From: Luxibacter massiliensis
GTDB lineage: Bacteria; Bacillota; Clostridia; Lachnospirales; Lachnospiraceae
Reading direction: 5' to 3'
DNA length: 64,000 nt
NCBI RefSeq assembly: GCF_900604355.1
Contig: NZ_UWOE01000001.1
Location: 1,922,001-1,986,000 of the forward strand
Part shown: one piece after another, positions 8,222-17,252 of the stretch
Numbering within the stretch: the stretch's first letter is position 1
How the letters are laid out: each line of letters begins with the position of its first letter
Program-made: the position numbers and the translations under genes
The notes under the pieces: model-generated
What the model saw: only the letters and a program-made list of their open reading frames with translations
The model's database searches: none
Told to the model about the DNA's origin: nothing

Positions 8222-9142
8222 CTATCCCCAGAGATGAGGGGGGTATACCCCAGCCTCCTTCAAGTTCCTGACAGCATCTGCCACGCTTGCCCTGTCCTCT
8301 TTATATGTGATTCCATACCAGCGGTCCTCAGACTTAAGCACCTTGACAGTGGCCCTGCCTTCCTCAATAAGGCTGCTGACAACCGCCGGCAGGAAATACT
8401 CACATTTCAGAGGGTTATTCTTTAAATTTTCATCCAAAAAATGTGGGAAACGTTCTATCAGCTCCTGCATCATGCTCTTTGTAAATCCAAACATATTCAT
8501 ACTGACCAAAGTCTTAGCATCTATGCTATGCCACGTCTTTCCTTCATCCTCTGTATAGGCTGCATTCTCTCCATGCTTTTCAATATGGGTCCTCTCAGTA
8601 ATCCCTGTCAGAAACCCTTCTTCATCCATCTGGCACACTCCCCGGGACACATAGCCGTTCTCCGTCAGCGTGTTTCCCAGATGGTACCCAACCATAGCGT
8701 ATCTATATCTGGCGTCATCCTCGTATTCCTCCAGATAATGGTATATCTGGCCAAATGCATTCACGCCATAATAGTCGTCCGAATTAATCACTACAAACGG
8801 GCCGTCTACCTGTCCGGCGCAGCTTAAAACAGCATGGCCTGTGCCAAAAGGTTTTATGCGTCCTTCCGGGACTTCATATCCGTAAGGAAGATGATCCAGT
8901 TTTTGATATACATAGGCCGTTTCCATATATTTACTAATCCTGTCCCCCGCACATCTTTTGAACTCTTCCTCGTTCTCCTCTTTAATTATAAATATGACTT
9001 TCTCGAACCCTGCCCGTTTTGCATCAAAAATGGAAAAATCCATAATAATATGGCCTTCCCCATCTACCGGCTCTATCTGTTTCAGGCCGCCATACCGGCT
9101 TCCCATGCCCGCCGCCATAATTACCAATACCGGCTTTTTCAT
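8222..9142 (-). CDS. Sugar-phosphate nucleotidyltransferase family protein
   Basis: The start MKKPVLVIMAAGMGSRYGGL is the GxGxRxGG nucleotide-binding signature of the NTP_transferase fold, followed by KQIEPVDGEGH. The middle contains GTGHAVLSC and VVINSDDYYGVNAF (metal-binding acidic residues), as in glucose-1-phosphate transferases. The most likely role is transfer of a nucleotide to a sugar phosphate; the exact substrate is unclear. The ATG at 9142 has a GGAGGGAGATC ribosome site and gives 306 aa. The longer upstream frame lacks one. It is transcribed toward galE with about 130 bp between, so the two may act in the same nucleotide-sugar supply. Confidence 0.85.
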   Translation of the reverse strand: MKKPVLVIMAAGMGSRYGGLKQIEPVDGEGHIIMDFSIFDAKRAGFEKVIFIIKEENEEEFKRCAGDRISKYMETAYVYQKLDHLPYGYEVPEGRIKPFGTGHAVLSCAGQVDGPFVVINSDDYYGVNAFGQIYHYLEEYEDDARYRYAMVGYHLGNTLTENGYVSRGVCQMDEEGFLTGITERTHIEKHGENAAYTEDEGKTWHSIDAKTLVSMNMFGFTKSMMQELIERFPHFLDENLKNNPLKCEYFLPAVVSSLIEEGRATVKVLKSEDRWYGITYKEDRASVADAVRNLKEAGVYPPHLWG

Positions 9143-9257
9143 GATCTCCCTCCTATTCTCCCGCCTGCCTAGGCTTCCATGTATAAAGCCTTTTGCACTG
9201 GCTATGTCTTTCATATTATACTTCTATATGTACCATAGGTCAATGAGGGCGGATATT

Positions 9258-11060
9258 CTATCCATTCTGCTCCTGAATCTTCTCTGCCAGCTCATGCAAA
9301 TAAAACCACCGGTCTGTTTTCTCGTCCAGTTCTTCCTGGACTTTGTCTTTTTCAGACATTAACTCAGACAGACGGGCAGAATTCGTGGCATTATCCGCCA
9401 TCTCCTTATCCAAACGGCTGATCTTATCTTCCAGCTTAGAAATGACATCGTCGATTGTCTCAAATTCCCTTTGCTCGTGAAAAGAGAATTTCAGCTTGGA
9501 GGGACTTTTCTGCTTTCCAGCCTTGGCTGCTGGTTTTTCCAGAGCCTCTCTTTGCTGTGCCCCTTTCGGTGTATCCAGACTGTCCGCCTGCCGTTTCGCC
9601 CTGGCTTCCCTGTAATCTGTATACCCCCCTTCATACTGCTCTATCCCGCCTTTCCCATCCATCTCCAGTATCCTGTCTGCCACATTATCCAGAAAGTAAC
9701 GGTCATGGGAGACTGTGATTACAATCCCTGAAAACGAATTAAGAAAATCTTCCAGTATAGTCAGTGTGGGAATATCCATATTATTTGAAGGTTCATCCAG
9801 AATCAGCAGGTTTGCCCCTTCTGCAAGCACACAGAGCAGATACAGCCTGCGTTTCTCCCCTCCGGACAGCTTGGACACAGGGGTATACTGCATGTCAGGA
9901 CTGAAAAGAAAACGCTCCAGAAGCTGCGACGCACTGATACGCCCCTCTCCCGTCTGTATATACTCGCCTATGCCCCGGACATAATCAATGACTCTGCTGT
10001 CTGTATCCATATCCGGCTCTTCCTGGGCCAGGTATCCGATCTTTATGGTCTCCCCCACCTCGGCGCTGCCTTCGTCGGGAGGGAGAATCCCGGCCATAAT
10101 CTGAAGCAGGGTGGATTTTCCACAGCCGTTTGGGCCGACAATCCCCAGGCACTGGTTTTTCAGGGCAATATAATTAAAGTCCTTAATCAGGACTTTCTCC
10201 CCATAGTGTTTGCCCACATGGCAAAGCTCTATAGTCTTTTTTCCCATGCGGACATTGGGGGCATCCAGCTTGGCCCTCTGTTCCTTATCAGGCACATCCC
10301 TATTTTTCAATCCTTCCAGCCGCAAAAGCCTGGCTTTCTGTTTCGTAGAACGTGCCCTGCATCCTAGCTTCGCCCACTCCAGCTCCATCCTCAAAATACT
10401 CTGGCGTTTTCTTTCTGAGGCCGCCTCCATCTCTTCCCTGAGAGCCTTCATTTCAAGAAATTTGGAATAATTTGCCTCATAACTGTACATACTGCCTCTG
10501 CTGATCTCCAGGATCTTGTTTGATACAATATCCAGGAAATAACGGTCATGGGCCACCATGACCACAGTCCCTCTATAATTCTTCAGGTATTCTTCTAACC
10601 ATGCAATCATCTCGCCGTCCAGATGGTTGGTAGGCTCATCTAACAAAAGGACATCAAAATCCTGGGCCAGTACTTTTGCCATTGCCAGCCTTCTTTTCTG
10701 GCCCCCAGACAGATGTTCCACGGGTATCTCATAATCTGTAATCCCAAGCTTATTTAAATTGCTCTGGACAAGCCATTGAACCTGTACGTCGCAATCCAGG
10801 GCATAAGACGATACAGTGGCCCCCTCCTCAAATACCGGGTTCTGTACGAGAAACGCTGTCCTAATGCCGTTCTGCCTGGTAATCTGGCCGCTGTCAGGCA
10901 CCTCATGTCCTGCAATCATCCGCAGGAGTGTTGTTTTCCCAGTTCCATTTATCCCGATAACCCCTACCTTATCTCCTTCTTGGATCCCAAAAGAGGCATC
11001 CCGGAAAATAACCTTTTCCCCATATATTTTACTAATGTGCTCTATATTTATGATATTCAT
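9258..11060 (-). CDS. ABC-F family ATP-binding protein (ribosome-associated type)
   Basis: A 600-residue protein with two ATP-binding cassettes and no membrane helices, which defines ABC-F. Cassette 1 has Walker A GINGTGKTT, signature LSGGQKRR and Walker B LLLDEPTNHLD. Cassette 2 has GPNGCGKST, KLSGGEKRRLYLL and LLILDEPSNNMD. A charged linker between them (about residues 190-270) corresponds to the P-site tRNA interaction motif. The C-terminus (about 510-600) is a coiled coil. ABC-F proteins bind the ribosomal E site and relieve stalling or antibiotic inhibition. The arrangement resembles the Uup/YdiF group rather than a known resistance protein. This subgroup assignment is inference. Confidence 0.95.
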   Translation of the reverse strand: MNIINIEHISKIYGEKVIFRDASFGIQEGDKVGVIGINGTGKTTLLRMIAGHEVPDSGQITRQNGIRTAFLVQNPVFEEGATVSSYALDCDVQVQWLVQSNLNKLGITDYEIPVEHLSGGQKRRLAMAKVLAQDFDVLLLDEPTNHLDGEMIAWLEEYLKNYRGTVVMVAHDRYFLDIVSNKILEISRGSMYSYEANYSKFLEMKALREEMEAASERKRQSILRMELEWAKLGCRARSTKQKARLLRLEGLKNRDVPDKEQRAKLDAPNVRMGKKTIELCHVGKHYGEKVLIKDFNYIALKNQCLGIVGPNGCGKSTLLQIMAGILPPDEGSAEVGETIKIGYLAQEEPDMDTDSRVIDYVRGIGEYIQTGEGRISASQLLERFLFSPDMQYTPVSKLSGGEKRRLYLLCVLAEGANLLILDEPSNNMDIPTLTILEDFLNSFSGIVITVSHDRYFLDNVADRILEMDGKGGIEQYEGGYTDYREARAKRQADSLDTPKGAQQREALEKPAAKAGKQKSPSKLKFSFHEQREFETIDDVISKLEDKISRLDKEMADNATNSARLSELMSEKDKVQEELDEKTDRWFYLHELAEKIQEQNG

Positions 11061-11168
11061 CCTTACCGCTCCTGCTCTTCATTCTGCAATATCACTATCA
11101 TAAATGATTTCTGCCAGAGCGTCAATGCGTTTAAGGTTCAGGGCAGCCTGTGTTTTTGCACACTGATT

Positions 11169-11270
11169 TTATTCCCGCGAGCAACGAGCCAAGCGGACAT
11201 GTTTACATGTCCATTTGGCGACTGCCGCGGGAGTCTAATACCCCCATGCTTGCATCGGGGTCTTTGACTA
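11169..11270. repeat. Dispersed palindromic intergenic element, copy C (reverse orientation)
   Basis: Nearly full-length match to the reverse complement of copy E at 34394. It contains the perfect palindrome GGACATGT-tt-ACATGTCC at 11195-11212. Around this are nested arms GCCAAGC/ATTTGGC and CCCGCG/CGCGGG, so the whole element can form one long hairpin. A GGGTCTTTGAC-type tail follows. It sits between the ABC-F start and the ldh stop, and no protein is encoded. Confidence 0.8.
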
Positions 11271-11275
11271 TGGTG

Positions 11276-12220
11276 TTAGTCTCCCTTTATCTGATCATAA
11301 ATTTTTTTCAATGCCCCTGCGGACTCATGCAGCATTTCCTTTTCTCCCGGGTTTAAAGGAATTTCAATAATATCTTCCACCCCGTGCCTGCCCAGCACTG
11401 CCGGCAGTCCAATACATATCTGCTGTATGCCATAGTGTCCCTGAGCCAGGCTTGAGATTGTCAGGATTGAATGCTCATCCCGCACCAGCGCCTGGGCAAT
11501 GCGCCTGACCGCCATGGCCACAGCATAAAATGTGGAACCCTTCCTCTCAATAATTTCATAGGCACTGTCCCGCACTTCCTCATAGATCTCATTGAGCTGC
11601 AGGCTGGCCCTGGTCCTGCCATGCTGACGGCAATATTCATCCACAGGCAGTCCCGCCACAGTGGCGCTGCTCCAGGCAGCCAGCTCACTGTCCCCGTGCT
11701 CACCGATCATCCATGCATGGATATTCCGGTAATCCAAATTAAATTTCTTCCCCAGCAAGTATTTAAGCCTGGCGGTATCCAAAACTGTCCCGCTCCCAAT
11801 GACTCTGGAGGCCGGAAAGCCAGAGAGCTGCAGGGACAAGCTTGTCAGCACATCTACTGGATTTGTGACAATCAGCAAGATGCATTCTGTATTATATTTT
11901 ACGATATTGGGGATAATTTTTCGGAATACTTCTGCATTTTTGGCTGATATGTCCAGCCGGGTCTCACCTGGCAGCTGGTTCGCCCCTGCTGTCACCACAA
12001 CAAGATAGGCATCCTTTAAATCAGGGTAATCTCCTGCATAAATATCCGAAGGCACTGTAAAGGGAATTCCATGGCCAATATCAAGAGCCTCCCCTTCTGC
12101 TTTCTTCTTGTCAATATCAATCAGCACCATCTCATTAAATAACCCGCTCTCCACCAGGGTATATGCCGTCGTTGCCCCTACTCCTCCACATCCGATAATC
12201 CCGCATTTCTGTATATTCAT
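11276..12220 (-). CDS. ldh: L-lactate dehydrogenase
   Basis: Reduces pyruvate to L-lactate with NADH, regenerating NAD+ in fermentation. The 314-residue protein has the N-terminal GIIGCGGVGATTAYTLVESG dinucleotide loop, then VVTAGANQLPGETRLD, the catalytic region IVTNPVDVLTSL, and GEHGDSELAAWS with the proton-relay histidine. VIGSGTVLDTARLKYLL fits LDH rather than malate dehydrogenase. I could not pin down the Gln/Arg specificity residue with certainty. The gene appears monocistronic, with copy C of the palindromic repeat just past its stop codon. Confidence 0.93.
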   Translation of the reverse strand: MNIQKCGIIGCGGVGATTAYTLVESGLFNEMVLIDIDKKKAEGEALDIGHGIPFTVPSDIYAGDYPDLKDAYLVVVTAGANQLPGETRLDISAKNAEVFRKIIPNIVKYNTECILLIVTNPVDVLTSLSLQLSGFPASRVIGSGTVLDTARLKYLLGKKFNLDYRNIHAWMIGEHGDSELAAWSSATVAGLPVDEYCRQHGRTRASLQLNEIYEEVRDSAYEIIERKGSTFYAVAMAVRRIAQALVRDEHSILTISSLAQGHYGIQQICIGLPAVLGRHGVEDIIEIPLNPGEKEMLHESAGALKKIYDQIKGD

Positions 12221-12471
12221 AATGAACCCTCCTTCTTGTTTATTGTTATTATGTCCTTATTTCTATATATTGTATTCCCTGTACCGGCAAAAAACAGGGC
12301 CGGCAGAAAGATGCACTGACGCCGTAACAAACTTTGGATAAAGCGTAAAGAATTTCTTAGAGTTCTTAGAACTTTATGAATTTTTCCCTCCACCCCTTGA
12401 GTATATATGAAAAAAGTTATACAATAAGTCGCAGATTTATATGCCGTTGTTTCTTTTTGAGGAGGAGTTAC

Positions 12472-13365
12472 ATGAATAAAGCCAAAAATAATACTTCCGT
12501 ATTTGATGATAATTTTGAAGTTACCTATGAGGAGGAGATCCCTTTTTCCTATACTTTCGAGACTCGTCCTATGCCAAATAAAAGGACCGCCTCTGCAGAT
12601 ACAGTTGATTACCGTCCCCTACACAGCAAGAGCGTTGGCAGAACTGCCCCCAGGAAAGCGCGGCGGGTATCTTCCGGCCCTGCCCCGCAGTCCTATACAG
12701 ACAGATATATCCCAGAGCAGTACGATACAGATGACGGCTATGGGGACTATGGCAGCTTCTCAGACGATGACTATGAATACAGCTACACAGAGGGAAGCCG
12801 GCCTTATGATGAGGACTACGATGACTATGGGTATATACCAGAAGGCAGAGACGCCTACAGAGCCAGGCGCACCCCAAAATATGGGACAAAATCTATCTAC
12901 CGCACCGCACGGGCCGTCATCCGGGTAGTTTCTCTTTTGATAACCGCCGGCACCCTTGGCCTGCTTCTGTACAACTTTTGGAGGGGAGCCGCCCCATATG
13001 GAGACTGGGAGGCCATCCTTTCAGAAAAAAACTACACTCTTGGCGCCTATGCTGCTGTTGCCTCTGTCTTTCTTTTATTTGAACTGGTTGCCTTTTTCTG
13101 GTCCATGACAAGGACACGTGTCCGGGATGGGCGCAGGATGTATAAAGAAGATACAGGGAGAGGGCTTTTTTCCTTTATTTTTATCTATATCTCCTCCTAC
13201 CTGTCCTTCCTGGTCTGTAGTTTCCTGCCGGAAAGATTTGAATCACTGGATATTTTAAACGGCATAAGAGGCGCCCTGGCCGTCTTTGGATCCCTCCACA
13301 ATGTGCTTCTCGGACTCTGCCTCGCAGGTGTTATATCCTGCCTTGTCCGCAGGCACATGATTTGA
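12472..13365 (+). CDS. Unknown four-helix membrane protein with acidic, Tyr-rich N-terminus
   Basis: I do not recognise this family. The ATG at 12472 follows GGAGGAG and gives 297 residues. The first half (about 1-145) is hydrophilic and probably disordered. It includes a basic patch (APRKARRVSSG) and a run very rich in Asp, Tyr and Gly (for example DDGYGDYGSFSDDDYEYSY). The second half has four clear hydrophobic helices: VVSLLITAGTLGLLLYNF, then AAVASVFLLFELVAFF, FSFIFIYISSYLSFLVC, and the C-terminal VLLGLCLAGVISCLV. It is monocistronic, divergent from ldh, and followed by repeat copy D. A role at the envelope is plausible but not shown. Confidence 0.8.
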   Translation: MNKAKNNTSVFDDNFEVTYEEEIPFSYTFETRPMPNKRTASADTVDYRPLHSKSVGRTAPRKARRVSSGPAPQSYTDRYIPEQYDTDDGYGDYGSFSDDDYEYSYTEGSRPYDEDYDDYGYIPEGRDAYRARRTPKYGTKSIYRTARAVIRVVSLLITAGTLGLLLYNFWRGAAPYGDWEAILSEKNYTLGAYAAVASVFLLFELVAFFWSMTRTRVRDGRRMYKEDTGRGLFSFIFIYISSYLSFLVCSFLPERFESLDILNGIRGALAVFGSLHNVLLGLCLAGVISCLVRRHMI

Positions 13366-13404
13366 TTGTCTTAAATGGGATCCTATTTTCAATGTGTTTG
13401 GTGC

Positions 13405-13541
13405 CTGAGCCAAAGACCCCGATACAAGCATAGGGGGCATCAAACTAGCAGCGGTGCAAGCATCGGGGCATTAGACCCTCGCGGCAGTCACCAAATGGGC
13501 ATGTAAACATGTCCCCTTGGCCCGCTGCTGGCGGGAATAAA
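13405..13541. repeat. Dispersed palindromic intergenic element, copy D
   Basis: Full-length copy in the same orientation as copies A and E. It starts GAGCCAAAGACCCCGATACA, passes through GGGGCATTAGACCCTCGCGG and the GGGCATGTAAACATGTCC palindrome, and ends TTGGCCCGCTGCTGGCGGGA. The ending GGCCCGC/GCGGG blocks form a hairpin next to the cupin gene. It includes an extra GGGGGCATCAAAC segment also present in copy A. Confidence 0.8.
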
Positions 13542-13562
13542 AAGAAAGGAATACGTTTGATT

Positions 13563-13889
13563 ATGAAAATTGAGAGAGTAGAAAATATGTGTGGCGGAGA
13601 GGGACATGTCATTATTAAAAGAATCCTTGGAGAGAAGGAGCTAAATGGAAAATGTGGCCTGTATGGGGAAGTCATATTAGAAGCCGGCTGTACTCTTGGC
13701 TACCATGAGCATCACGGGGAGAGTGAGACATATTATATTCTCTCCGGAGAAGGTAACTATAATGATAACGGAAACACCCGTACAGTCAGAGCCGGCGATG
13801 TTACCTTTACTCCCAGCGGCAAAGGGCATGGCCTTGCAAATACAGGACTGGAAGATTTGGTTTTCATGGCCCTGATTATCAAAGATTAG
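13563..13889 (+). CDS. Small cupin-domain protein
   Basis: A 108-residue single-domain cupin (beta-barrel fold). Cupin motif 1 appears as GYHEHHGESETYYILSGEG, with the metal-ligand histidines and glutamate. Motif 2 appears as PSGKGHGLANTG, with a further histidine. Family members of this size bind a divalent metal and act as isomerases, lyases or small-molecule sensors, so the function cannot be set from the fold. The start at 13563 is the first ATG that gives a compact domain; its ribosome site (AAAGGAA) is spaced rather far. The gene stands upstream of a GNAT gene on the same strand. Confidence 0.85.
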   Translation: MKIERVENMCGGEGHVIIKRILGEKELNGKCGLYGEVILEAGCTLGYHEHHGESETYYILSGEGNYNDNGNTRTVRAGDVTFTPSGKGHGLANTGLEDLVFMALIIKD

Positions 13890-13988
13890 GGGGAGGCTTT
13901 CGCCTATCCCCAGTCTCCCCTCTCATGGGGCATAACATTGCGGGGTACCCATCAACTTACAGTTATCTATTCACCAAGGAGGCACATT

Positions 13989-14435
13989 ATGATAATCAGG
14001 CCTTATAGAAGGCAGGATTTAGACGAAATCCTGCAGCTGTTCTATGACACTGTACATACTGTCAATAGAAAGGATTATACCCCAGAGCAATTGGATGCCT
14101 GGGCGGACGGGCAGCCTGACAAGGAGAAATGGAATCTTTCCCTGCTCGGGCATTTCACGGCCATTGCAGAGGAAGGCTCCATAATCCTTGGATTTGCAGA
14201 CATGGATGCCTCCGGCTACCTGGACCGGCTTTATGTACATCACGCTTTCCAGGGCCGGGGCATAGCCACAGCCCTCTGCGATAAATTGGAAAGTACCGCA
14301 AAGGCAGAGAAATTCACCACACACTCCTCCGCCACAGCCCTCCCCTTTTTTAAAAAAAGAGGGTACCATGTGCAGAAACAACAAACAGTCCAGCGCAAAG
14401 GCGTCCCTCTTACAAACTATATCATGTCAACCTAA
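13989..14435 (+). CDS. GNAT family N-acetyltransferase
   Basis: A 148-residue GCN5-type acetyltransferase that transfers acetyl from acetyl-CoA to an amine. MIIRPYRRQDLDEILQLFYD is the usual N-terminal strand-helix. FADMDASGYLDRLYVHHAFQ followed by GRGIATALCDKLE forms the Q/R-x-x-G-x-A pyrophosphate-binding loop. FFKKRGYHV is the C-terminal motif. ATG 13989 is preceded by AAGGAGGCACATT, a strong ribosome site, so the longer in-frame extension is unlikely. The closest known type by eye is the YafP-like group. The acceptor is unknown. Confidence 0.9.
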   Translation: MIIRPYRRQDLDEILQLFYDTVHTVNRKDYTPEQLDAWADGQPDKEKWNLSLLGHFTAIAEEGSIILGFADMDASGYLDRLYVHHAFQGRGIATALCDKLESTAKAEKFTTHSSATALPFFKKRGYHVQKQQTVQRKGVPLTNYIMST

Positions 14436-14508
14436 TGAATTCTAATCCAGCGAACACGAAATTTCTGCCCCATATGCGCAGGATTGTATTTCATTCATAT
14501 TCACTGTA

Positions 14509-15135
14509 CTAAACCGTTGGCCTGATAAAATTGGTACGCTGTACCTCCTCCTTTTGGGGAAGGCCATACTTTTCCAACCCCAAATGGATGCTTTTCATCA
14601 AAAAGGACATGTTTCTTGCCAGAGTCCTCATTGTCTGCAGTCCCTCTGCATCCTGAGCGGCTTCACCAGGTGCCGCTCCATGGATACTGTTCCAATATTG
14701 GCCGGAGGCCACCGGCATCCCGGAGATTGTAAAATATTTATTCAGCTCATCAAAGGTGGATGACAGGCCGCCTCTTCTTGCCGCCACTACACTTGCTCCC
14801 ACTTTCATTGTTTTGTCAAAAGGCGTACTGTAAAACAGACGGTCCAAAAATGCAATTAACGTAGCGTTGGCTGACGCATAATAGACCGGACTTGCAGCAA
14901 CAAGGCCATCGCACTCTTCAAATTTAGGCGCTGTCTCATTAACAGAGTCATTGAACACACATTTGCCCGTCTTTTTACAAGAACCACAGCCGATACATCC
15001 TCTAATATCCTTATTCCCAATATGTATAATTTCCGTCTCAACACCTTCCTGCCCAAAGATTTCCTCCATCTCATGCAGGGCCGTATATGTATTCCCGCCT
15101 GCATGGGGACTGCCGTTAATCAATAACACCTTCAT
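14509..15135 (-). CDS. Iron-sulfur flavoprotein / NAD(P)H-dependent FMN reductase family
   Basis: A 208-residue flavodoxin-fold protein. The N-terminal MKVLLINGSPHAGGNTYTAL is the phosphate-binding loop for FMN. The compact cysteine motif CIGCGSCKKTGKC, at about residues 47-59, has the CX2CX2CX4C pattern of the archaeal/clostridial iron-sulfur flavoprotein group. That group shuttles electrons and can reduce O2 or peroxide. AASPVYYASANATLIAFLDRL is the second flavin-contact region. The start at 15135 has AGGAGGGAGTTATAT upstream. It is monocistronic, convergent with the GNAT gene. The electron partner is unknown. Confidence 0.9.
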   Translation of the reverse strand: MKVLLINGSPHAGGNTYTALHEMEEIFGQEGVETEIIHIGNKDIRGCIGCGSCKKTGKCVFNDSVNETAPKFEECDGLVAASPVYYASANATLIAFLDRLFYSTPFDKTMKVGASVVAARRGGLSSTFDELNKYFTISGMPVASGQYWNSIHGAAPGEAAQDAEGLQTMRTLARNMSFLMKSIHLGLEKYGLPQKEEVQRTNFIRPTV

Positions 15136-15218
15136 ATATAACTCCCTCCTGATAATATTTATCAATTCATATAGTCAATAGGAGCCGATCCTTTTGACAT
15201 ATATCATCCTATAAAATG

Positions 15219-15253
15219 TAACGGCTTGCGTGTATCATACACACAAGCCGTTT
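15219..15253 (-). terminator. Hairpin terminator after the GGGtGRT gene
   Basis: On the minus strand AACGGCTTG pairs with CAAGCCGTT, with additional GTGT/ACAC pairing near the loop. The downstream T-run is short (ACATTTT), so termination strength is uncertain. It lies about 50 bases past the stop of the gene at 15302. Confidence 0.6.
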
Positions 15254-15301
15254 AGTATCTAGTAAAAAATAAGTTTTAAAAAACCGTATTTACGCTTTTC
15301 T

Positions 15302-16312
15302 CTAGAACTTCCCTTCCTTCGCTGCTTCCTCAATGGAAACAGCCACAGCCACAGTCATGCCTACCATAGGGTTATTCCCTGCGCCGATTAAACCCATCAT
15401 CTCAACGTGGGCCGGTACGGAAGAGGATCCTGCGAACTGTGCGTCAGAGTGCATACGTCCCAGTGTGTCTGTCATACCGTAGGAAGCCGGGCCTGCTGCC
15501 ATATTGTCTGGATGGAGCGTACGTCCTGTACCGCCGCCTGATGCCACAGAAAAATATTTCTTGCCCTGCTCAATACATTCTTTCTTATATGTGCCTGCTA
15601 CCGGGTGCTGGAAACGCGTCGGGTTCGTAGAATTACCTGTAATAGAGACGTCTACTCCCTCCTTGTGCATAATAGCAACACCTTCACGCACATCGTTTGC
15701 ACCGTAACAGTTTACTTTAGAGCGGAGTCCGTCAGAATATGCGATTCTCTGTACTTCCTTAAGCTCTCCTGTATAATAGTCGTATTCTGTCTGTACATAT
15801 GTAAAACCATTGATTCTGGAGATGATCTTAGCCGCATCCTTGCCGAGTCCATTTAAGATAACACGGAGAGGCTTCTGGCGCACTTTGTTTGCTTTCTCTG
15901 CAATACCAATAGCACCCTCTGCCGCTGCAAAGGACTCGTGTCCTGCCAGAAATGCGAAACAGTCTGTATCCTCCTCCAAAAGCATCTTGCCCAGATTGCC
16001 ATGTCCCAGTCCAACCTTACGCTGGTCAGCTACAGATCCGGGAATGCAGAAAGCCTGGAGGCCTTCGCCGATTGCCGCTGCCGCCTCTGCTGCTGTCTTA
16101 CATTCCTTCTTAATAGCGATGGCCGCACCTACTATATATGCCCAGCAGGCATTCTCAAAACAGATCGGCTGAATCCCCTTAACCTGATTATATACATCAA
16201 GTCCGGCATCCTTCGTAATCTTTTCTGCCTCTTCGATAGAAGCAATGCCATAGCTATTTAATACTTCATTGATTTTATCAATTCTTCTTTCATATGATTC
16301 AAATAAAGCCAT
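15302..16312 (-). CDS. GGGtGRT family protein (function unknown)
   Basis: This 336-residue protein has the segment VASGGGTGRTLHPDN, which gives the GGGtGRT family its name. Other recognisable conserved parts are the N-terminal ALFESYERRIDKINEVLNSY, AGHESFAAAEGAIGIAEKAN, and DVSITGNSTNPTRFQHPVAG. No signal peptide or membrane helix is seen; it should be cytosolic. The gene starts about 50 bases after the stop of the NifU-like gene and very probably shares its mRNA. The two families are, from memory, regularly found together in anaerobes. A role in Fe-S or metal chemistry is suggested only by that partnership. Confidence 0.9.
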   Translation of the reverse strand: MALFESYERRIDKINEVLNSYGIASIEEAEKITKDAGLDVYNQVKGIQPICFENACWAYIVGAAIAIKKECKTAAEAAAAIGEGLQAFCIPGSVADQRKVGLGHGNLGKMLLEEDTDCFAFLAGHESFAAAEGAIGIAEKANKVRQKPLRVILNGLGKDAAKIISRINGFTYVQTEYDYYTGELKEVQRIAYSDGLRSKVNCYGANDVREGVAIMHKEGVDVSITGNSTNPTRFQHPVAGTYKKECIEQGKKYFSVASGGGTGRTLHPDNMAAGPASYGMTDTLGRMHSDAQFAGSSSVPAHVEMMGLIGAGNNPMVGMTVAVAVSIEEAAKEGKF

Positions 16313-16363
16313 TTAATTCTCCTCCTGATTTATTTTAACATTACCTGTATTGAGTACTTCCGA

Positions 16364-17056
16364 CTATTCCTTGCGTGGGTCAATAATCTTGGCAGCATCG
16401 TCCACACGGCCATACTGTCCTTTTGCTTTCTCCCATGCATCATTCGGTGTATCGCCTGCTTTAATGAAATCTGTGAACTTGCCCAGGCTTACAAACTGGT
16501 AGCCGATGATTTCATCTTTGTCATCCAGGGCGATGCCTGTCACATAGCCTTCAGCCATCTCCAGGTAACGAGGACCTTTCGCCAGTGTTCCATACATAGT
16601 TCCAACCTGGGAACGGAGTCCTTTTCCCAGATCCTCCAGTCCTGCGCCGATGGGAAGCCCATCCTCAGAGAAAGCGCTCTGAGTCCTTCCGTATACGATC
16701 TGCAGGAATAATTCTCTCATTGCTGTATTAATGGCATCACAGACAAGGTCTGTATTAAGTGCCTCTAAAATAGTCTTACCCGGAAGAATCTCAGATGCCA
16801 TAGCAGCGGAATGAGTCATTCCTGAACATCCGATTGTTTCCACAAGAGCCTCCTGGATAATTCCATCTTTTACATTCAAAGTCAGCTTACAGGTACCCTG
16901 CTGCGGAGCGCACCAGCCTACTCCGTGTGTCAAACCAGAAATATCTTTTACTTCTTTAGCCTGTACCCATTTTGCTTCTTCCGGAATCGGAGCTGGTCCG
17001 TGATTTGCACCTTGAGCCACCGGACACATCATTTCTACTTCATGTGAATAAATCAT
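16364..17056 (-). CDS. NifU/IscU-like iron-sulfur cluster assembly scaffold protein
   Basis: A 230-residue protein whose core matches the NifU N-terminal fold. It keeps the three candidate cluster-ligand cysteines in GVGWCAPQQGTC (a Cys pair) and VETIGCSGMTHSAAMASE, and a further Cys in NTDLVCDAINTAMRELFLQ. It is longer than IscU (about 130 aa) and has a C-terminal extension with DKDEIIGYQFVSLGKFTDF. It lies directly upstream of the GGGtGRT gene with a 51-bp gap. The ATG at 17056 has AAAGGAGTTTTAAC upstream. It may serve a dedicated client instead of general Fe-S assembly; this is inference from the fixed partner and the extension. Confidence 0.82.
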   Translation of the reverse strand: MIYSHEVEMMCPVAQGANHGPAPIPEEAKWVQAKEVKDISGLTHGVGWCAPQQGTCKLTLNVKDGIIQEALVETIGCSGMTHSAAMASEILPGKTILEALNTDLVCDAINTAMRELFLQIVYGRTQSAFSEDGLPIGAGLEDLGKGLRSQVGTMYGTLAKGPRYLEMAEGYVTGIALDDKDEIIGYQFVSLGKFTDFIKAGDTPNDAWEKAKGQYGRVDDAAKIIDPRKE

Positions 17057-17252
17057 GTTAAAACTCCTTTCAAATATGTATGATTTTCTTCCTATAGGCG
17101 TTTGATATTAATTTAACACCATATATAGATTATTCTCGCATAATTTTCGACATTCGTCAATTGTGACTTTATACAAGTTTCTACATCCCCAGGCCCTTTT
17201 ACCCGACAAGATTCAGCCTGCCGGACAACGCCAAACTACAGCCCCAGACTCC

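Noticed and set aside
13445..13675. Minus-strand frame with MFTCPFGDC
   Set aside because: It is read through the palindromic repeat copy D and antisense to the cupin gene. Similar frames appear in other copies, so it is a repeat artefact.
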